A stretch of 43,251 nucleotides of DNA from Mesorhizobium sp. (GTDB taxonomy: Bacteria; Pseudomonadota; Alphaproteobacteria; Rhizobiales; Rhizobiaceae), in contig SAQL01000042.1 of the NCBI GenBank assembly GCA_004020645.1, positions 1-43,251 on the forward strand, written 5' to 3'. The position numbers and the translations under genes were made by a program. Below, piece after piece: positions 29,299 through 36,971 of the stretch. Numbering within the stretch: position 1 is the stretch's first letter; every line of letters begins with the position of its first letter. The notes below the pieces were generated by a model. That model did not search any database and was not told the DNA's origin. It worked only from the letters and a program-made list of their open reading frames with translations.

Positions 29299-29690
29299 TG
29301 GACGATGCCTCCGGTCACCACGGGGTCTTTGTCGCCCAAGGGTTCTTTGCCGGAATTGTCGGCCATGCCGCCCAGCCGCTGCGACGAAAGGTCCTCGATG
29401 GTGAGGGGTTTTGCCGGCAGGTCGTCCAGCCCGATGATCTGGCGGGCGCTGACCGGCTCGAGTTCGAGTTGCGACTTGTAGATCTCGGCCAGCTTTTGCA
29501 GGCGCGACGGCTGGGTCAGCAGGCTCCAGTCCGCCTTCAGGAGATCGATCGTATCCTCCTCGTAGCGGATCTGCGCCTGGATCTTGTGCACCGCCGCCAA
29601 TTGTTCCTCGGCCTCGCGCTTGGTCTTGTAGGTCAAGGCCGCAGCCGAAACCATGACGGCGATAAGGACTATGTCGCTGGTACGAAACAC
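29295..29690 (-). CDS. ftsL: Cell division protein FtsL
   Basis: This small bitopic protein of 131 residues forms the FtsQ-FtsL-FtsB bridge in the divisome. It has a very short cytoplasmic tip, one membrane segment (about 6-20), a coiled coil (about 22-55, with AEEQLAAVHKIQAQIRYEED) and the conserved WSLLTQPSRLQKLAE stretch. The start is a GTG at 29690 with AGAGGTGAG before it, 4 nt past the rsmH stop. The frame is open to 29855, but that part lies inside rsmH and is not used. The C-terminal tail (about 95-131) is longer than in enteric FtsL. Confidence 0.9.
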   Translation of the reverse strand: MFRTSDIVLIAVMVSAAALTYKTKREAEEQLAAVHKIQAQIRYEEDTIDLLKADWSLLTQPSRLQKLAEIYKSQLELEPVSARQIIGLDDLPAKPLTIEDLSSQRLGGMADNSGKEPLGDKDPVVTGGIVQ

Positions 29691-29694
29691 GTGC

Positions 29695-30726
29695 TCACCT
29701 CTCTCCCGGGCGGTCGGCACCGGGAAGTTTTGGGTCAGGAAGTTTTGGAAGCCCGAAAATCGAAAAGTCGCCGGCGCGCGGCGGTGCTTCGGTGCGGATC
29801 GCAGCCCGCAACCTTGCCGAGCGTGCGCGCGGATTGGCTGATATCTCGGCCTCATCAGGCGTCACGCCGCTACCCGCCTTTTTGAAGGTGGCGGTGCGCG
29901 CTTGCGCCTCGGGCAGGTGCCGCGATCCGGTTGCCGCATCGGCGCGATCGGCGATGAAGCGCTTGACGATGCGGTCTTCCAGGGAGTGGAACGTCACCAC
30001 GGCCAGCCGTCCTCCCGGTTTCAGCACGCGTTCAGCCGCAAACAGCGCTTTGGCCAGTTCGCCGAGTTCGTCATTGACGAAGATGCGCAGCGCCTGGAAG
30101 ACGCGGGTCGCCGGATGGATCTTGTCCTTCGGCGCGCGGCCGACATGCGTCTCGATGGCGTCGGCAAGGTCGAGCGTGCGCTCGAACGGATGTTTTTCGC
30201 GACGGCTTTCGATCATGCGGGCGATGCGGCCGGCGTGACGCTCTTCGCCAAGAAACCCGAAGATACGGGCAAGGTCGCCCACTTTGAAGCTGTTGACGAC
30301 ATCAGCGGCGCTGAGGCCAGCCTGCGCCATACGCATATCGAGTGGTCCGTCGGCGCGGAACGAAAAACCGCGCTCCGGCTGGTCGATCTGCATTGAGGAG
30401 ATGCCGATGTCGAGGACGACGCCGTCAGCACTTTCGACATGCTCGTCCAATGTCGAGAACGGCGCCTGAACCAGCCTGAGCTTGCCGCCTGATTGTTGTT
30501 CGAGGACACGACCCGCAGCGATCGCATCCGGATCGCGGTCCATGGCGACGACCGAGGCGCCGCTTGCCAGAATGGCTTTGGTGTAGCCGCCGGCACCGAA
30601 GGTGCCGTCGACGATCAGCTCGCCCGCTCCAGGCGAAAGCGCCTCCAGCACTTCGCCAAGGAGGACCGGAATGTGACGGGCCGGTCCGCCAGCGGCGTGA
30701 GGGTCATCGCCGTAGCCCGCCATCAT
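29695..30726 (-). CDS. rsmH: 16S rRNA (cytosine1402-N4)-methyltransferase RsmH
   Basis: This 343-residue SAM-dependent enzyme (formerly MraW) methylates N4 of C1402 in 16S rRNA. The N-terminal RHIPVLLGEVLEAL, SAM motif VDGTFGAGGYT (39-49), DLGIS-like VLDIGISSMQID, RGFSFRADGPLDMRM and TFHSLEDRIVKRF are all family signatures. The start is the first ATG of ATGATG at 30726, overlapping the mraZ stop; the frame is open upstream only as a shadow of mraZ. Confidence 0.96.
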   Translation of the reverse strand: MMAGYGDDPHAAGGPARHIPVLLGEVLEALSPGAGELIVDGTFGAGGYTKAILASGASVVAMDRDPDAIAAGRVLEQQSGGKLRLVQAPFSTLDEHVESADGVVLDIGISSMQIDQPERGFSFRADGPLDMRMAQAGLSAADVVNSFKVGDLARIFGFLGEERHAGRIARMIESRREKHPFERTLDLADAIETHVGRAPKDKIHPATRVFQALRIFVNDELGELAKALFAAERVLKPGGRLAVVTFHSLEDRIVKRFIADRADAATGSRHLPEAQARTATFKKAGSGVTPDEAEISANPRARSARLRAAIRTEAPPRAGDFSIFGLPKLPDPKLPGADRPGER

Positions 30727-31181
30727 TCCGGTCGCTCCCCAGGCTTCGTCCCCTGCCGAAGCTGCAAAAGCCGGGCGCGTGCTTCCGCCCCATAGGCGGC
30801 GAGCCGTCCAGGTTCCCAGATCTGAAAGAAATTGCCGCGACCGACAAACGCCGCTTCCGCGGAAATGCCGGTGTGCTCGCGGATGAAATCGGTCATCGAG
30901 ATGCGGCCGTCCTGATCGAGCTTGAGAAATGTCCCATCGCCATGGCAGAAGAACGACATGTCGTCCGCCGTCTGCAGGAAGGGGTCTTCCTGCGCGATAC
31001 GCTGCTCGTAGCGGTCGAGCAGGTCGAGCCCGCCGACGTCCATCGCCGGGCGATCCAGGCAGCGCAGCGCATAGAGTTCCGAATAGCCGCGTTTCTGCAC
31101 AACCGCACGGAAATGCGCTGGAACGGACACCCGTCCCTTCGCATCGATCCTGTTCACCGCGCTTGACAGAAACCGGTCCAT
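30723..31181 (-). CDS. mraZ: Transcriptional regulator MraZ
   Basis: This 152-residue protein contains two AbrB-like swapped-hairpin domains (around RIDAKGRVSVPAHFR, residues 11-25, and DGRISMTDFIREH, about 91-103). In other bacteria MraZ binds the promoter in front of itself and tunes the dcw operon. It is the first gene of the cluster here and overlaps rsmH by 4 nt. The 398-bp region upstream is shared with the divergent trans-sulfuration gene. Confidence 0.95.
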   Translation of the reverse strand: MDRFLSSAVNRIDAKGRVSVPAHFRAVVQKRGYSELYALRCLDRPAMDVGGLDLLDRYEQRIAQEDPFLQTADDMSFFCHGDGTFLKLDQDGRISMTDFIREHTGISAEAAFVGRGNFFQIWEPGRLAAYGAEARARLLQLRQGTKPGERPE

Positions 31182-31579
31182 TACGCGTTACGGCCGCTTG
31201 CGCCGCCGCACCCCTCTGCATCTTCGCGCCGCCCCGGCGCGGTCCCTGCCCAAAACTCCCTTCGTTCCAGGCGAAAACAAGCAAACGCTCAGCCGCCGCG
31301 GCTGCCCGATTGGCGTACGCTTCACCCTGACGCGGAACGAAGGCTTGAATATGGAAATGGGATATCATGGGGCGCTATGGGCGTCAACGGGAATAGGCTT
31401 CACAAACGCGCGCGCCACAACCGATGAGAGCAGCTTTGACGGCACTCCCGTCTTTATGCTCCATTAAGGCTAACGAAGCGTTTAGAGCGGTTTGCCGGCA
31501 CGGTTCGGCGCTTGCCTGCCGGTGTGACCCGGCATAGCGTCTGCGCATTCTTCTCCTCAAAGTCAGGGTTCGAAAACCG
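31182..31579. other. Divergent intergenic region between mraZ and the trans-sulfuration gene
   Basis: No gene is seen in these 398 bp. It must hold the main promoter of the dcw cluster on the minus strand. A GGGA/GGGC cluster on the minus strand (31243-31261, AGGGAGTTTTGGGCAGGGA) is loosely reminiscent of MraZ boxes (TGGG repeats) but the spacing differs from E. coli. The best core promoter I can draw is listed at 31359-31387. Nothing clear is visible for the plus-strand gene beyond a weak AGGG site. Confidence 0.5.
31359..31387 (-). promoter_or_regulatory. Candidate sigma70-type promoter for mraZ
   Basis: On the minus strand TTGACG (31387-31382) is followed after exactly 17 nt by TATCCC (31364-31359). 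The -35 box is good and the -10 box weak. It would give a leader of about 170 nt before mraZ. No other pair in the region is better by eye. Confidence 0.35.
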
Positions 31580-32695
31580 ATGTCCGAAACAGCGAAGTCG
31601 CACGCCGCCACCCTTGCCCATTTGCGTGGCGTCAAGCTCGCCAAGGGCGACCCGGTCTCACTACCGCTGATAGTGACGACAACTTTCCATCTGCCCGGCA
31701 ACCCGGCCGGCGTCAGCCAGTACGGCCGGTACGACAACCCGACATGGGACGCGGTGGAAGACATGCTCGGCCACCTTGAGGACGCGCCGTGTGTAGCGTT
31801 TCCGTCGGGCATGGCCGCGATCTCGGCGGTCTTCTTCGCGCTGCTCAAGGCAGGCGATCGCATACTGTTGCCGTCCGATGGTTACTACACGCCGCGCCTG
31901 CTTGCCGAGCGCTTCCTCAAGCCTTTAGGTGTCTCGTTTGACACAAGACCGACCAAGTCCTTTCTGGACGGCAGTTTTTCGGGCTACCGGCTGGTGTTCG
32001 TCGAGACCCCATCCAATCCCGGGCTGGACATTTGCGACATGACCGGCGTGGCGCGCCTTGCGCACGAGGCCGGCGCGCTGGTCGTCGCCGACAACACCAC
32101 GATGACGCCTTACGGTCAGCGCCCGCTCGATCTCGGCGCCGATATCGTCGTTGCTGCTGACACCAAGGCGCCCAATGGCCATTCCGACGCGCTGTTCGGC
32201 CATGTCGCCAGCCGTGACGCCGGGATCATCACCGCCATCCGCGACTGGCGCAAACTGTCGGGCTCCATCCCCGGACCATTCGAAGCCTGGCTGGTCCATC
32301 GAGGCCTCGAGACGCTGGAAGTCCGCTTCGACCGCATGTGCACGTCGGCCGCACTGATCGCCCGACGCCTGACAAAACATCGGAGCGTGAAATCCGTCCG
32401 CTTTCCTGGACTGGAGGATGATCCTTCGCACAATCTGGCGACCACCCAAATGGAGCGTTTCGGCTTCCTTATCGGTCTCGACCTGGGGAGTGAAGCCAAG
32501 GCCGAAGCGTTCATCGGCGCCTGCGCCCTGATCCAGCCGGCGACCTCCTTCGGCGGCGTCCACTCTTCGGCCGAACGGCGCGCCCGCTGGGGTGATGCAG
32601 TGCCGCCCGGTTTCGTTCGCCTGTCGGTCGGCTGCGAGCCGGTGGAAGAGCTTTGGCAGGCAATCGAAACATCGCTGGACGGCATCGGCGGCTGA
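31580..32695 (+). CDS. Cys/Met metabolism PLP-dependent enzyme (trans-sulfuration family)
   Basis: This 371-residue protein belongs to the fold-type I PLP enzymes that include cystathionine gamma-synthase, gamma-lyase and beta-lyase. Visible features are the N-terminal YGRYDNPTWDAVEDML, the cofactor-stacking region VAFPSGMAAISAVFF, FVETPSNPGLDICD, VVADNTTMTPYGQRPLDLGAD and the Schiff-base lysine K196 in ADTKAPNGHSD (usually ATKYxxGHSD, so the Lys-Ala-Pro context is slightly unusual), then SFGGVHSSAE and VRLSVGCEPVEEL near the end. Which reaction it runs cannot be told from sequence; cystathionine lyase activity is the likeliest. It stands alone, divergent from the dcw cluster and convergent with the broken parE. 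Confidence 0.88.
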   Translation: MSETAKSHAATLAHLRGVKLAKGDPVSLPLIVTTTFHLPGNPAGVSQYGRYDNPTWDAVEDMLGHLEDAPCVAFPSGMAAISAVFFALLKAGDRILLPSDGYYTPRLLAERFLKPLGVSFDTRPTKSFLDGSFSGYRLVFVETPSNPGLDICDMTGVARLAHEAGALVVADNTTMTPYGQRPLDLGADIVVAADTKAPNGHSDALFGHVASRDAGIITAIRDWRKLSGSIPGPFEAWLVHRGLETLEVRFDRMCTSAALIARRLTKHRSVKSVRFPGLEDDPSHNLATTQMERFGFLIGLDLGSEAKAEAFIGACALIQPATSFGGVHSSAERRARWGDAVPPGFVRLSVGCEPVEELWQAIETSLDGIGG

Positions 32696-32704
32696 ACGGA
32701 TTGA

Positions 32705-33000
32705 TCACGAAGCCAGATCGTCGGCTTCGATATTGCGCCGGCCATGCAGCATGCGCAGGATCTCGACTGCATCCTCGCCGACACGGTACAAGGTTCGCCG
32801 ACGACCAGCTGGCGGATGCCGGCCGCAATGTCTTCGCGCGGCGCGCCTGAGAAGGGATAGGTCGCCAGTTGCTGCCAGCGGGCTTCGATCCGGTCGAGCA
32901 GCCGGTCCGCAGCAGCCTCGTCATCTCGCGCGATATGAAGCCAGATCGCGATCAAATCCTCTTCTGCATTTGCAGTTCGGATGATGGGCAGCAAATTCAT
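32705..33000 (-). pseudogene. parE: Frameshifted ParE-family toxin
   Basis: The N-terminal 70 residues are a clear ParE/RelE toxin (IIRTANAEEDLIAIWLHIA, ADRLLDRIEARWQQL, GIRQLVVGE). After GVGE-type VVGE at about 32790 the frame turns into nonsense, while the next frame continues with YRVGEDAVEILRMLHGRRNI, the normal ParE C-terminus, and stops at 32705. The junction reads GAACCTTGTACCGTG; adding one A (GAAACC) restores GETLYRV and gives a normal 98-residue toxin. So one base is missing, by mutation or by sequencing error. Read unshifted, the frame runs on into the neighbouring gene's antisense strand. The start overlaps the parD stop in an ATGA. Confidence 0.85.
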
Positions 33001-33272
33001 GCCGCGTCATCGGATTTCAATCGTCTGCGCGCTTCGGCCTTGATTTCGTCGATCGACGCAAATCGCCCCGGTCCGCTGTCGATGCCCTCCTGCACCAGCT
33101 TGCGCAACTCCTCGACCGTGTAGCCATGCAAGTCGCGGCGGTCCTTCCATTGCCTGAGTGCGTCGCGGATCACCTCGCTTGCCGACGCGTATTCGCCTGC
33201 GGCGACCACATCGTCGACCGCCGCCGCCAGTTCCGGCGAAAGCGTGATGCTGCGTTTGTCGACCTGGCCCAT
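32997..33272 (-). CDS. parD: ParD-family (ribbon-helix-helix) antitoxin
   Basis: This 91-residue antitoxin has an N-terminal ribbon-helix-helix DNA-binding part (KRSITLSPELAAAVDDVVA, then ASASEVIRDALRQW) and a C-terminal tail (VEELRKLVQEGIDSGPGRFA) that would wrap the ParE toxin. The start is the ATG at 33272 with AAGGAG 8 nt upstream; an in-frame extension to 33374 crosses the operator and is not used. A perfect palindrome at 33302-33320 suits autoregulation by the antitoxin. Unlike the toxin it is intact. Confidence 0.92.
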   Translation of the reverse strand: MGQVDKRSITLSPELAAAVDDVVAAGEYASASEVIRDALRQWKDRRDLHGYTVEELRKLVQEGIDSGPGRFASIDEIKAEARRRLKSDDAA

Positions 33273-33301
33273 GATGCGCTCCTTGATATTGCCCGGCTTA
33301 C

Positions 33302-33320
33302 GGTACGATTTAATCGTACC
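33302..33320. promoter_or_regulatory. ParD operator, perfect 9-bp palindrome
   Basis: GGTACGATT and AATCGTACC form a perfect 9-bp inverted repeat with a single-base centre, 30-48 nt upstream of the parD start. ParD antitoxins repress their own operon through such dyads; the binding itself is inferred. Confidence 0.7.
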
Positions 33321-33455
33321 AGTTTCAAGAGACTCTTGCTCCATGCGCTGCCCAGTGAAAGCTGATTCAGTCAATGAATCGCCTTAACCAGCAGGCGCGC
33401 CCGAAGACGCAACCTGCTGATATCAGGGAATTTCCTTGTAGATTCTGGAAGAAAT

Positions 33456-33852
33456 TGCCAGCTGGCCTGTAAGCCGGGTTCTGTATGGCCCTCGCCCCTT
33501 GCGGCGCGAGAACGTGGCGGCCATTCATCTTGGGCGCATGTTGCCATGCACCTCACGCAACCTACCCGGACGGTGAGCCGGAAACAGCCCTCGAGGGTTT
33601 CCCCTCGCACCGCCCCTATTCGGTCTTGCTCCCGGTGGGGTTTACCGTGCCGCTCCTGTTGCCAGTCGCGCGGTGGGCTCTTACCCCACCCTTTCACCCT
33701 TACCACGACGGATCGTGGCGGTTTGCTTTCTGTGGCACTTTCCCTAGGGTCGCCCCCGCCGGCCATTAACCGGCACCGTGTCTCCATGGAGCCCGGACTT
33801 TCCTCACCCGCAGCCTTTCGGCTTCGCGGGTGCGGCCGCCCGGCCAGCTGGC
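33456..33852 (-). ncRNA. rnpB: RNase P RNA, bacterial class A
   Basis: This is the catalytic RNA of RNase P, which trims the 5' leader of tRNA precursors. On the minus strand the universally conserved GAGGAAAGTCCGGGCTCCA stands at about 33787-33805, and the 3' conserved region reads CAGAACCCGGCTTACAGG (about 33464-33482). The ends CCAGCTGGCC and GGCCAGCTGG pair as helix P1, fixing the limits near 33456 and 33852. The size of about 397 nt is usual for alphaproteobacteria. A good promoter stands directly upstream (33859-33887). No clear intrinsic terminator follows the 3' end. Confidence 0.96.
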
Positions 33853-33858
33853 AAGGCG

Positions 33859-33887
33859 TATAAACGGATTCGCGTCCGAAAACGCAA
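33859..33887 (-). promoter_or_regulatory. rnpB: Promoter of rnpB
   Basis: On the minus strand TTGCGT (33887-33882) and TTTATA (33864-33859) are separated by 17 nt. Transcription would start about 7 nt further on, at 33852 or so, exactly where helix P1 of the RNase P RNA begins. The match between promoter and RNA end is the main support. Confidence 0.6.
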
Positions 33888-33888
33888 A

Positions 33889-33919
33889 CAAAAAAGCAGG
33901 TTCCGGCTTATTACGCCGG
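33889..33919 (-). terminator. Possible weak terminator after the lytic transglycosylase gene
   Basis: On the minus strand CCGGC-GTAATAA-GCCGG (33919-33903) spans the stop codon of the lytic transglycosylase and is followed after 7 nt by six T (33895-33890). The stem is short and the T-run is displaced, so termination would be weak; the T-run also lies near the rnpB promoter. Confidence 0.3.
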
Positions 33920-34687
33920 CGCTCCAAGCGCGGCCAGCTGCACCTTGACCTTGCCGCAATAGGCCGCGGATATCGGGTTCATACGCTTGGCGCCATGGCC
34001 AGCATTGTACTTCAGGATCGTGCCGCAGGTCGTGCCGTCGCCGAGATTCCGCGCCATGGCGAGGTATTTCATGCCGTATTTGATGTTGGTCTCGGGATCG
34101 TAGAGACCTTTGATCGAGCCGCTGTAACCCATCATCCGCGCCGTCGACGGCTTGATCTGCATCAGGCCGATCTCACCGGCGCTGCCGACCTGGTTCGGCT
34201 GGAAACTGCTCTCGATCATGATGACGGCCTTGGCGAGCGACACCGGCACACCATTGCTAGCGGCATGACGCTCGATGATCGTCGAATACTGGCCGCTGCC
34301 GGCCGCCGCCGCCTTCGGCGCCGCCGCCCTGCTTTTCCGGCCGATCGACGCCGTCGTCGCCTGGTCGATGCGGGTCCTGTTGCGCTTCACATGCAGCTTG
34401 GAGACTGCCTTCTTTGCAGAGACTGGCTTTTTCCCTTTTACCCCAGCTTTTTCCGCCTTTGCGGATGCTGGCTTTTTCACCTTTACCGCAGCAGCTTTTT
34501 CCGCCTTTGCGGAGGCTGTCCTTTTTTCCCCGGCACCTTGGCCGGCTTTCGGCGTGGCGGTCTTGTCGGACGCGGTAATGAAACCCTGGTCGGCTCGCTG
34601 GCTCATTGGCGCGCCATTCGCCGCACCGATGGCAAAAGTCATTACGCCGGCAGCAACAGCTGCCGTTACAACGGTCAATTTCTGCAT
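33911..34687 (-). CDS. Lytic transglycosylase with SLT domain
   Basis: This 258-residue exported protein should cleave peptidoglycan glycan strands with formation of 1,6-anhydroMurNAc. A signal peptide (about 1-26, cut near ANGA-P) is followed by a Lys/Ala-rich region (about 42-105) with a 16-residue repeat (ASAKAEKAaVKvKKP, twice), then the SLT domain (about 132-240). The catalytic glutamate is E159 in IMIESSFQP; AGEIGLMQIKP and the late KYNAG are the other SLT motifs. Two cysteines (C221, C244) could pair. The Lys-rich part may bind the anionic wall or envelope (inference). It is followed by rnpB and preceded by a 184-bp gap. Confidence 0.92.
   Translation of the reverse strand: MQKLTVVTAAVAAGVMTFAIGAANGAPMSQRADQGFITASDKTATPKAGQGAGEKRTASAKAEKAAAVKVKKPASAKAEKAGVKGKKPVSAKKAVSKLHVKRNRTRIDQATTASIGRKSRAAAPKAAAAGSGQYSTIIERHAASNGVPVSLAKAVIMIESSFQPNQVGSAGEIGLMQIKPSTARMMGYSGSIKGLYDPETNIKYGMKYLAMARNLGDGTTCGTILKYNAGHGAKRMNPISAAYCGKVKVQLAALGAPA
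34445..34518. repeat. 48-bp direct repeat inside the lytic transglycosylase gene
   Basis: AGCTTTTTCCGCCTTTGCGG occurs at 34445 and again at 34493, 48 bp apart. It encodes the duplicated 16-residue Lys/Ala unit of the linker on the minus strand. Confidence 0.8.
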
Positions 34688-34837
34688 GTGATCCTGTTCT
34701 GTTTGGACCGCGCGAAGAACTTCACGCAGCTACGCTAATCAACGTCGGAACATCCGGGGGGCTGTAGATCCGACAACTTGCACGGACCGCCTTTGACGAC
34801 CGAATTGGCGGCAAAAAAGGCGGGGCAAGTCACTTTG

Positions 34838-34854
34838 AGTTACAGGCTGTAACT
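34838..34854. promoter_or_regulatory. Palindrome AGTTACAG-G-CTGTAACT
   Basis: A perfect 8-bp inverted repeat with a one-base centre stands 18 nt past the amidase stop codon and about 150 bp upstream of the lytic transglycosylase gene. The loop is too small for a hairpin terminator, so an operator is more likely. The binding protein is unknown. Confidence 0.4.
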
Positions 34855-34871
34855 TAACGGATAGGAAAAGA

Positions 34872-35633
34872 CTACTTGGACGAAACTGCGCTTACGGAAG
34901 CAAGCAGCCTTTCCAGTGTGCGGATTGTCGACCCATCGGCCACGCCATCCACTTTGCGTTGACGGAAGTGCCGTTGAAAAGCTTCGACCACGATTTCGGT
35001 CTGCCGGTCGAAAGTGCCTGAGATCTCCACTCCATAACCGTAGAGCGCCAGCATCGATTGCAGCGCCTCGACCTCGGCATCCGCATCGCCGGCCTTCAGC
35101 ACCGCGCCACGCCTGACAGGTGCCGCTTCGACGAGATGGCCGACACCGGCCTCGAACAGGGCCTTCCAAGGGAATTTCTCGCCCGGGTCGATCTTGCGTC
35201 CCGGCGCCACGTCGGAGTGGGCGAGCACCCGTTGGGCTGGAATGGAATGGCGCTGGACAATCCCCTTGCACAGGCCGATGACGGCATCGATCTGCCGTTT
35301 CGGAAAATTCCGATAGCCCAGCAAATGCCCCGGATTGACGATCTCGATGCCGACCGAACAGGAGTTGATGTCGGTGCGTCCGAACCACGAACTCTTGCCG
35401 GCATGCCAGGCACGGTCGCTTTCCCTGACCATCTGGACGATGCAGCCGTCCTCGTGGACGAGATAATGCGACGAAACCTCGCTGACCGGATCGCACAGCC
35501 AGGCTTCGGCGCCGGCGCCGGTCTCCATGCCGGTGTAGTGCAGCACGATCATGTCGGGCTTCTCGCGTCGTGGACCGAAATTCGGCGATACCCTTACCTC
35601 GGCGCTCGGCTCGTCGGGCGGGAAGCCGCTCAT
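34872..35633 (-). CDS. N-acetylmuramoyl-L-alanine amidase (Amidase_2 plus PG_binding_1), AmiD-like
   Basis: This 253-residue zinc amidase cuts the bond between MurNAc and L-alanine in peptidoglycan or its fragments. The amidase domain (about 10-165) has the zinc ligands H32 (VLHYTGMETG), H139 (LAHSDVAPG) and probably D149 (KIDPGEKFPW), with E97 (GIEIVN) as catalytic acid. A peptidoglycan-binding domain follows (about 185-245). No signal peptide is visible at the chosen ATG, so it may act on recycled muropeptides in the cytoplasm, or the true N-terminus differs. The start overlaps the stop of the DnaJ-type gene by 4 nt, so the two are coupled. Confidence 0.92.
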   Translation of the reverse strand: MSGFPPDEPSAEVRVSPNFGPRREKPDMIVLHYTGMETGAGAEAWLCDPVSEVSSHYLVHEDGCIVQMVRESDRAWHAGKSSWFGRTDINSCSVGIEIVNPGHLLGYRNFPKRQIDAVIGLCKGIVQRHSIPAQRVLAHSDVAPGRKIDPGEKFPWKALFEAGVGHLVEAAPVRRGAVLKAGDADAEVEALQSMLALYGYGVEISGTFDRQTEIVVEAFQRHFRQRKVDGVADGSTIRTLERLLASVSAVSSK

Positions 35634-36355
35634 GCGTGCCGCAGGCCTCGTTCGATCATCTCATAGGCCGCATTGATTGCCGCTATCCTGCTCGTTGCGA
35701 TCTTGATGAATTCCTGCGGCAGGCCGCGTGCGATCAGGCGGTCGGGATGGTTGTCCGAAACCAGCTTGCGATAACGCTTCCTGACCTCCTCGAACGTTTT
35801 TCCCCGCTCGATGCCAAGCACGACGTAGGGATCGGCCGCACCCAGGTCGACGTGCCGGGCCAGAATGCTCTGGTAATGCGCCTCCTCGATCCGGAATATC
35901 TCGGCGATACGATGCAGGAACTGGCCTTCCCGCTCGTGGACCAGCCCGTCAGCCTTGGCGATATGGAACAGCCCGTCGAGAATGTCCTCCAGCATCGCGC
36001 AGTTCGAATGGCCGGAGCCGCAAAGCTGCGCCATCCGCGCGGCATAGGTCTCGAAGCCGGCGATGTCGCGCTTGGCCAGATCATAGAGCCGCGCCACATT
36101 GCGCGTTTGGTCCTTCGGCACTTCGAATATCTGCTGGAAGGCACGCACCTCGTCCTGCGTGACGATGCCGTCGGCCTTGGCCATCTTGGCCGACAGCGCG
36201 ATCATCGCCACCGAGAAGGCGACGCGCCGGCGCAGATCGGGGTCGCCGGAGAAAACCGTGCGCACGGCCTCGACGACGTCGGCGACACCCGACGAGGTTG
36301 AGGACGAAATGCGGGTGATGAAGTCGCCGAGGCGATCCCAAATCGACATGAGCAT
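35630..36355 (-). CDS. TerB and DnaJ domain protein (DjlA-like)
   Basis: This 241-residue protein combines an alpha-helical TerB-like domain (about 35-165; note the repeated acidic motif KADGIVTQDEV and KADGLVHEREG) with a C-terminal J domain (about 175-240) that holds the HPD motif at 203-205. This is the DjlA layout without the N-terminal membrane helix. J domains stimulate DnaK ATPase, so a co-chaperone role is likely; client proteins are unknown. An in-frame ATG two codons on is an alternative start. It is coupled to the downstream amidase by a 4-nt overlap. Confidence 0.9.
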   Translation of the reverse strand: MLMSIWDRLGDFITRISSSTSSGVADVVEAVRTVFSGDPDLRRRVAFSVAMIALSAKMAKADGIVTQDEVRAFQQIFEVPKDQTRNVARLYDLAKRDIAGFETYAARMAQLCGSGHSNCAMLEDILDGLFHIAKADGLVHEREGQFLHRIAEIFRIEEAHYQSILARHVDLGAADPYVVLGIERGKTFEEVRKRYRKLVSDNHPDRLIARGLPQEFIKIATSRIAAINAAYEMIERGLRHA

Positions 36356-36597
36356 CTATTAGGGCTAACCGGCCACCGCTATCAAGCGAAGACAATGCCG
36401 CAGGGCCGGCCCAGCCGATTTCGCGGCCGCCTGAGCAGCTGGTGCAACTGTCGATCATGGAAACTAGCAGGCAGCAGCTGCCATAGCGCGCGAAACTGCA
36501 AACCTTGTCACCTTGCTATTTCGGCCCCTTCTGCTGGGCCAAAAAGTGACAGGCGAAACTGGGCTTGCGGCGATGGCCGCAAGACGCGTGTCCTGAA

Positions 36598-36630
36598 GTC
36601 AGAAGGCCGGCGTCATGCCGGCCTTCTGAC
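36598..36630 (-). terminator. Strong hairpin after the small lipoprotein gene
   Basis: A perfect 14-bp stem (GTCAGAAGGCCGGC on one strand, centred on a 5-nt loop) stands 14 nt past the lipoprotein stop codon. It is GC-rich and ideally placed as a transcription terminator for the minus-strand gene, though no U-run follows. Confidence 0.6.
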
Positions 36631-36643
36631 CATCACATGAGAA

Positions 36644-36841
36644 CTACTGCGCCGGCGCAGGCTGTGCCGGAGCCGGCTCGGCCGGCTTCGTCGCGTCAGG
36701 AGCCGGCTGCATCGGCTGTTCGTTCGCCGGCGGATTGGTGCTCTGCGTGGTGGTGGCGTCCCCACCCGTGCCGCTGTCGCTGCAAGCCGCAACGCCAAGC
36801 AGGGCAAGCGCCGAAACCGACGCAAGAATGAGTTTCTTCAT
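36644..36841 (-). CDS. Small Pro/Ala-rich lipoprotein
   Basis: This 65-residue protein starts with a classical lipoprotein signal (MKKLILASVSALALLGVAAC, acylated cysteine C20). The mature part is only about 45 residues, rich in Pro, Ala, Thr and Gln, with PAEPAPAQPAPAQ at the end and no fold that I recognise. GGAGAG stands at good distance before the ATG. It is flanked by its own terminator-like hairpin and stands alone. Function unknown; a short envelope-anchored peptide is all that can be said. Confidence 0.82.
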   Translation of the reverse strand: MKKLILASVSALALLGVAACSDSGTGGDATTTQSTNPPANEQPMQPAPDATKPAEPAPAQPAPAQ

Positions 36842-36971
36842 GACATCTCTCCTCTGATCACGCCCCCGCTACCGGTGACGATCGAGGGCAGAATGCACCA
36901 AGTGCCCCATGGGTTTCATAACGTTGCGTTTCCGTATGTAACATCATCTGCTTTTGCGTTGCCGGCGAAGT

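Noticed and set aside
31243..31261. MraZ boxes upstream of mraZ
   Set aside because: The GGGA/GGGC run on the minus strand lacks the regular 10-bp TGGG spacing known from E. coli; kept only as a remark.
33456..33852. Short open frames of 94-138 residues on both strands
   Set aside because: They lie on the RNase P RNA gene, whose conserved sequences and P1 pairing explain the region.
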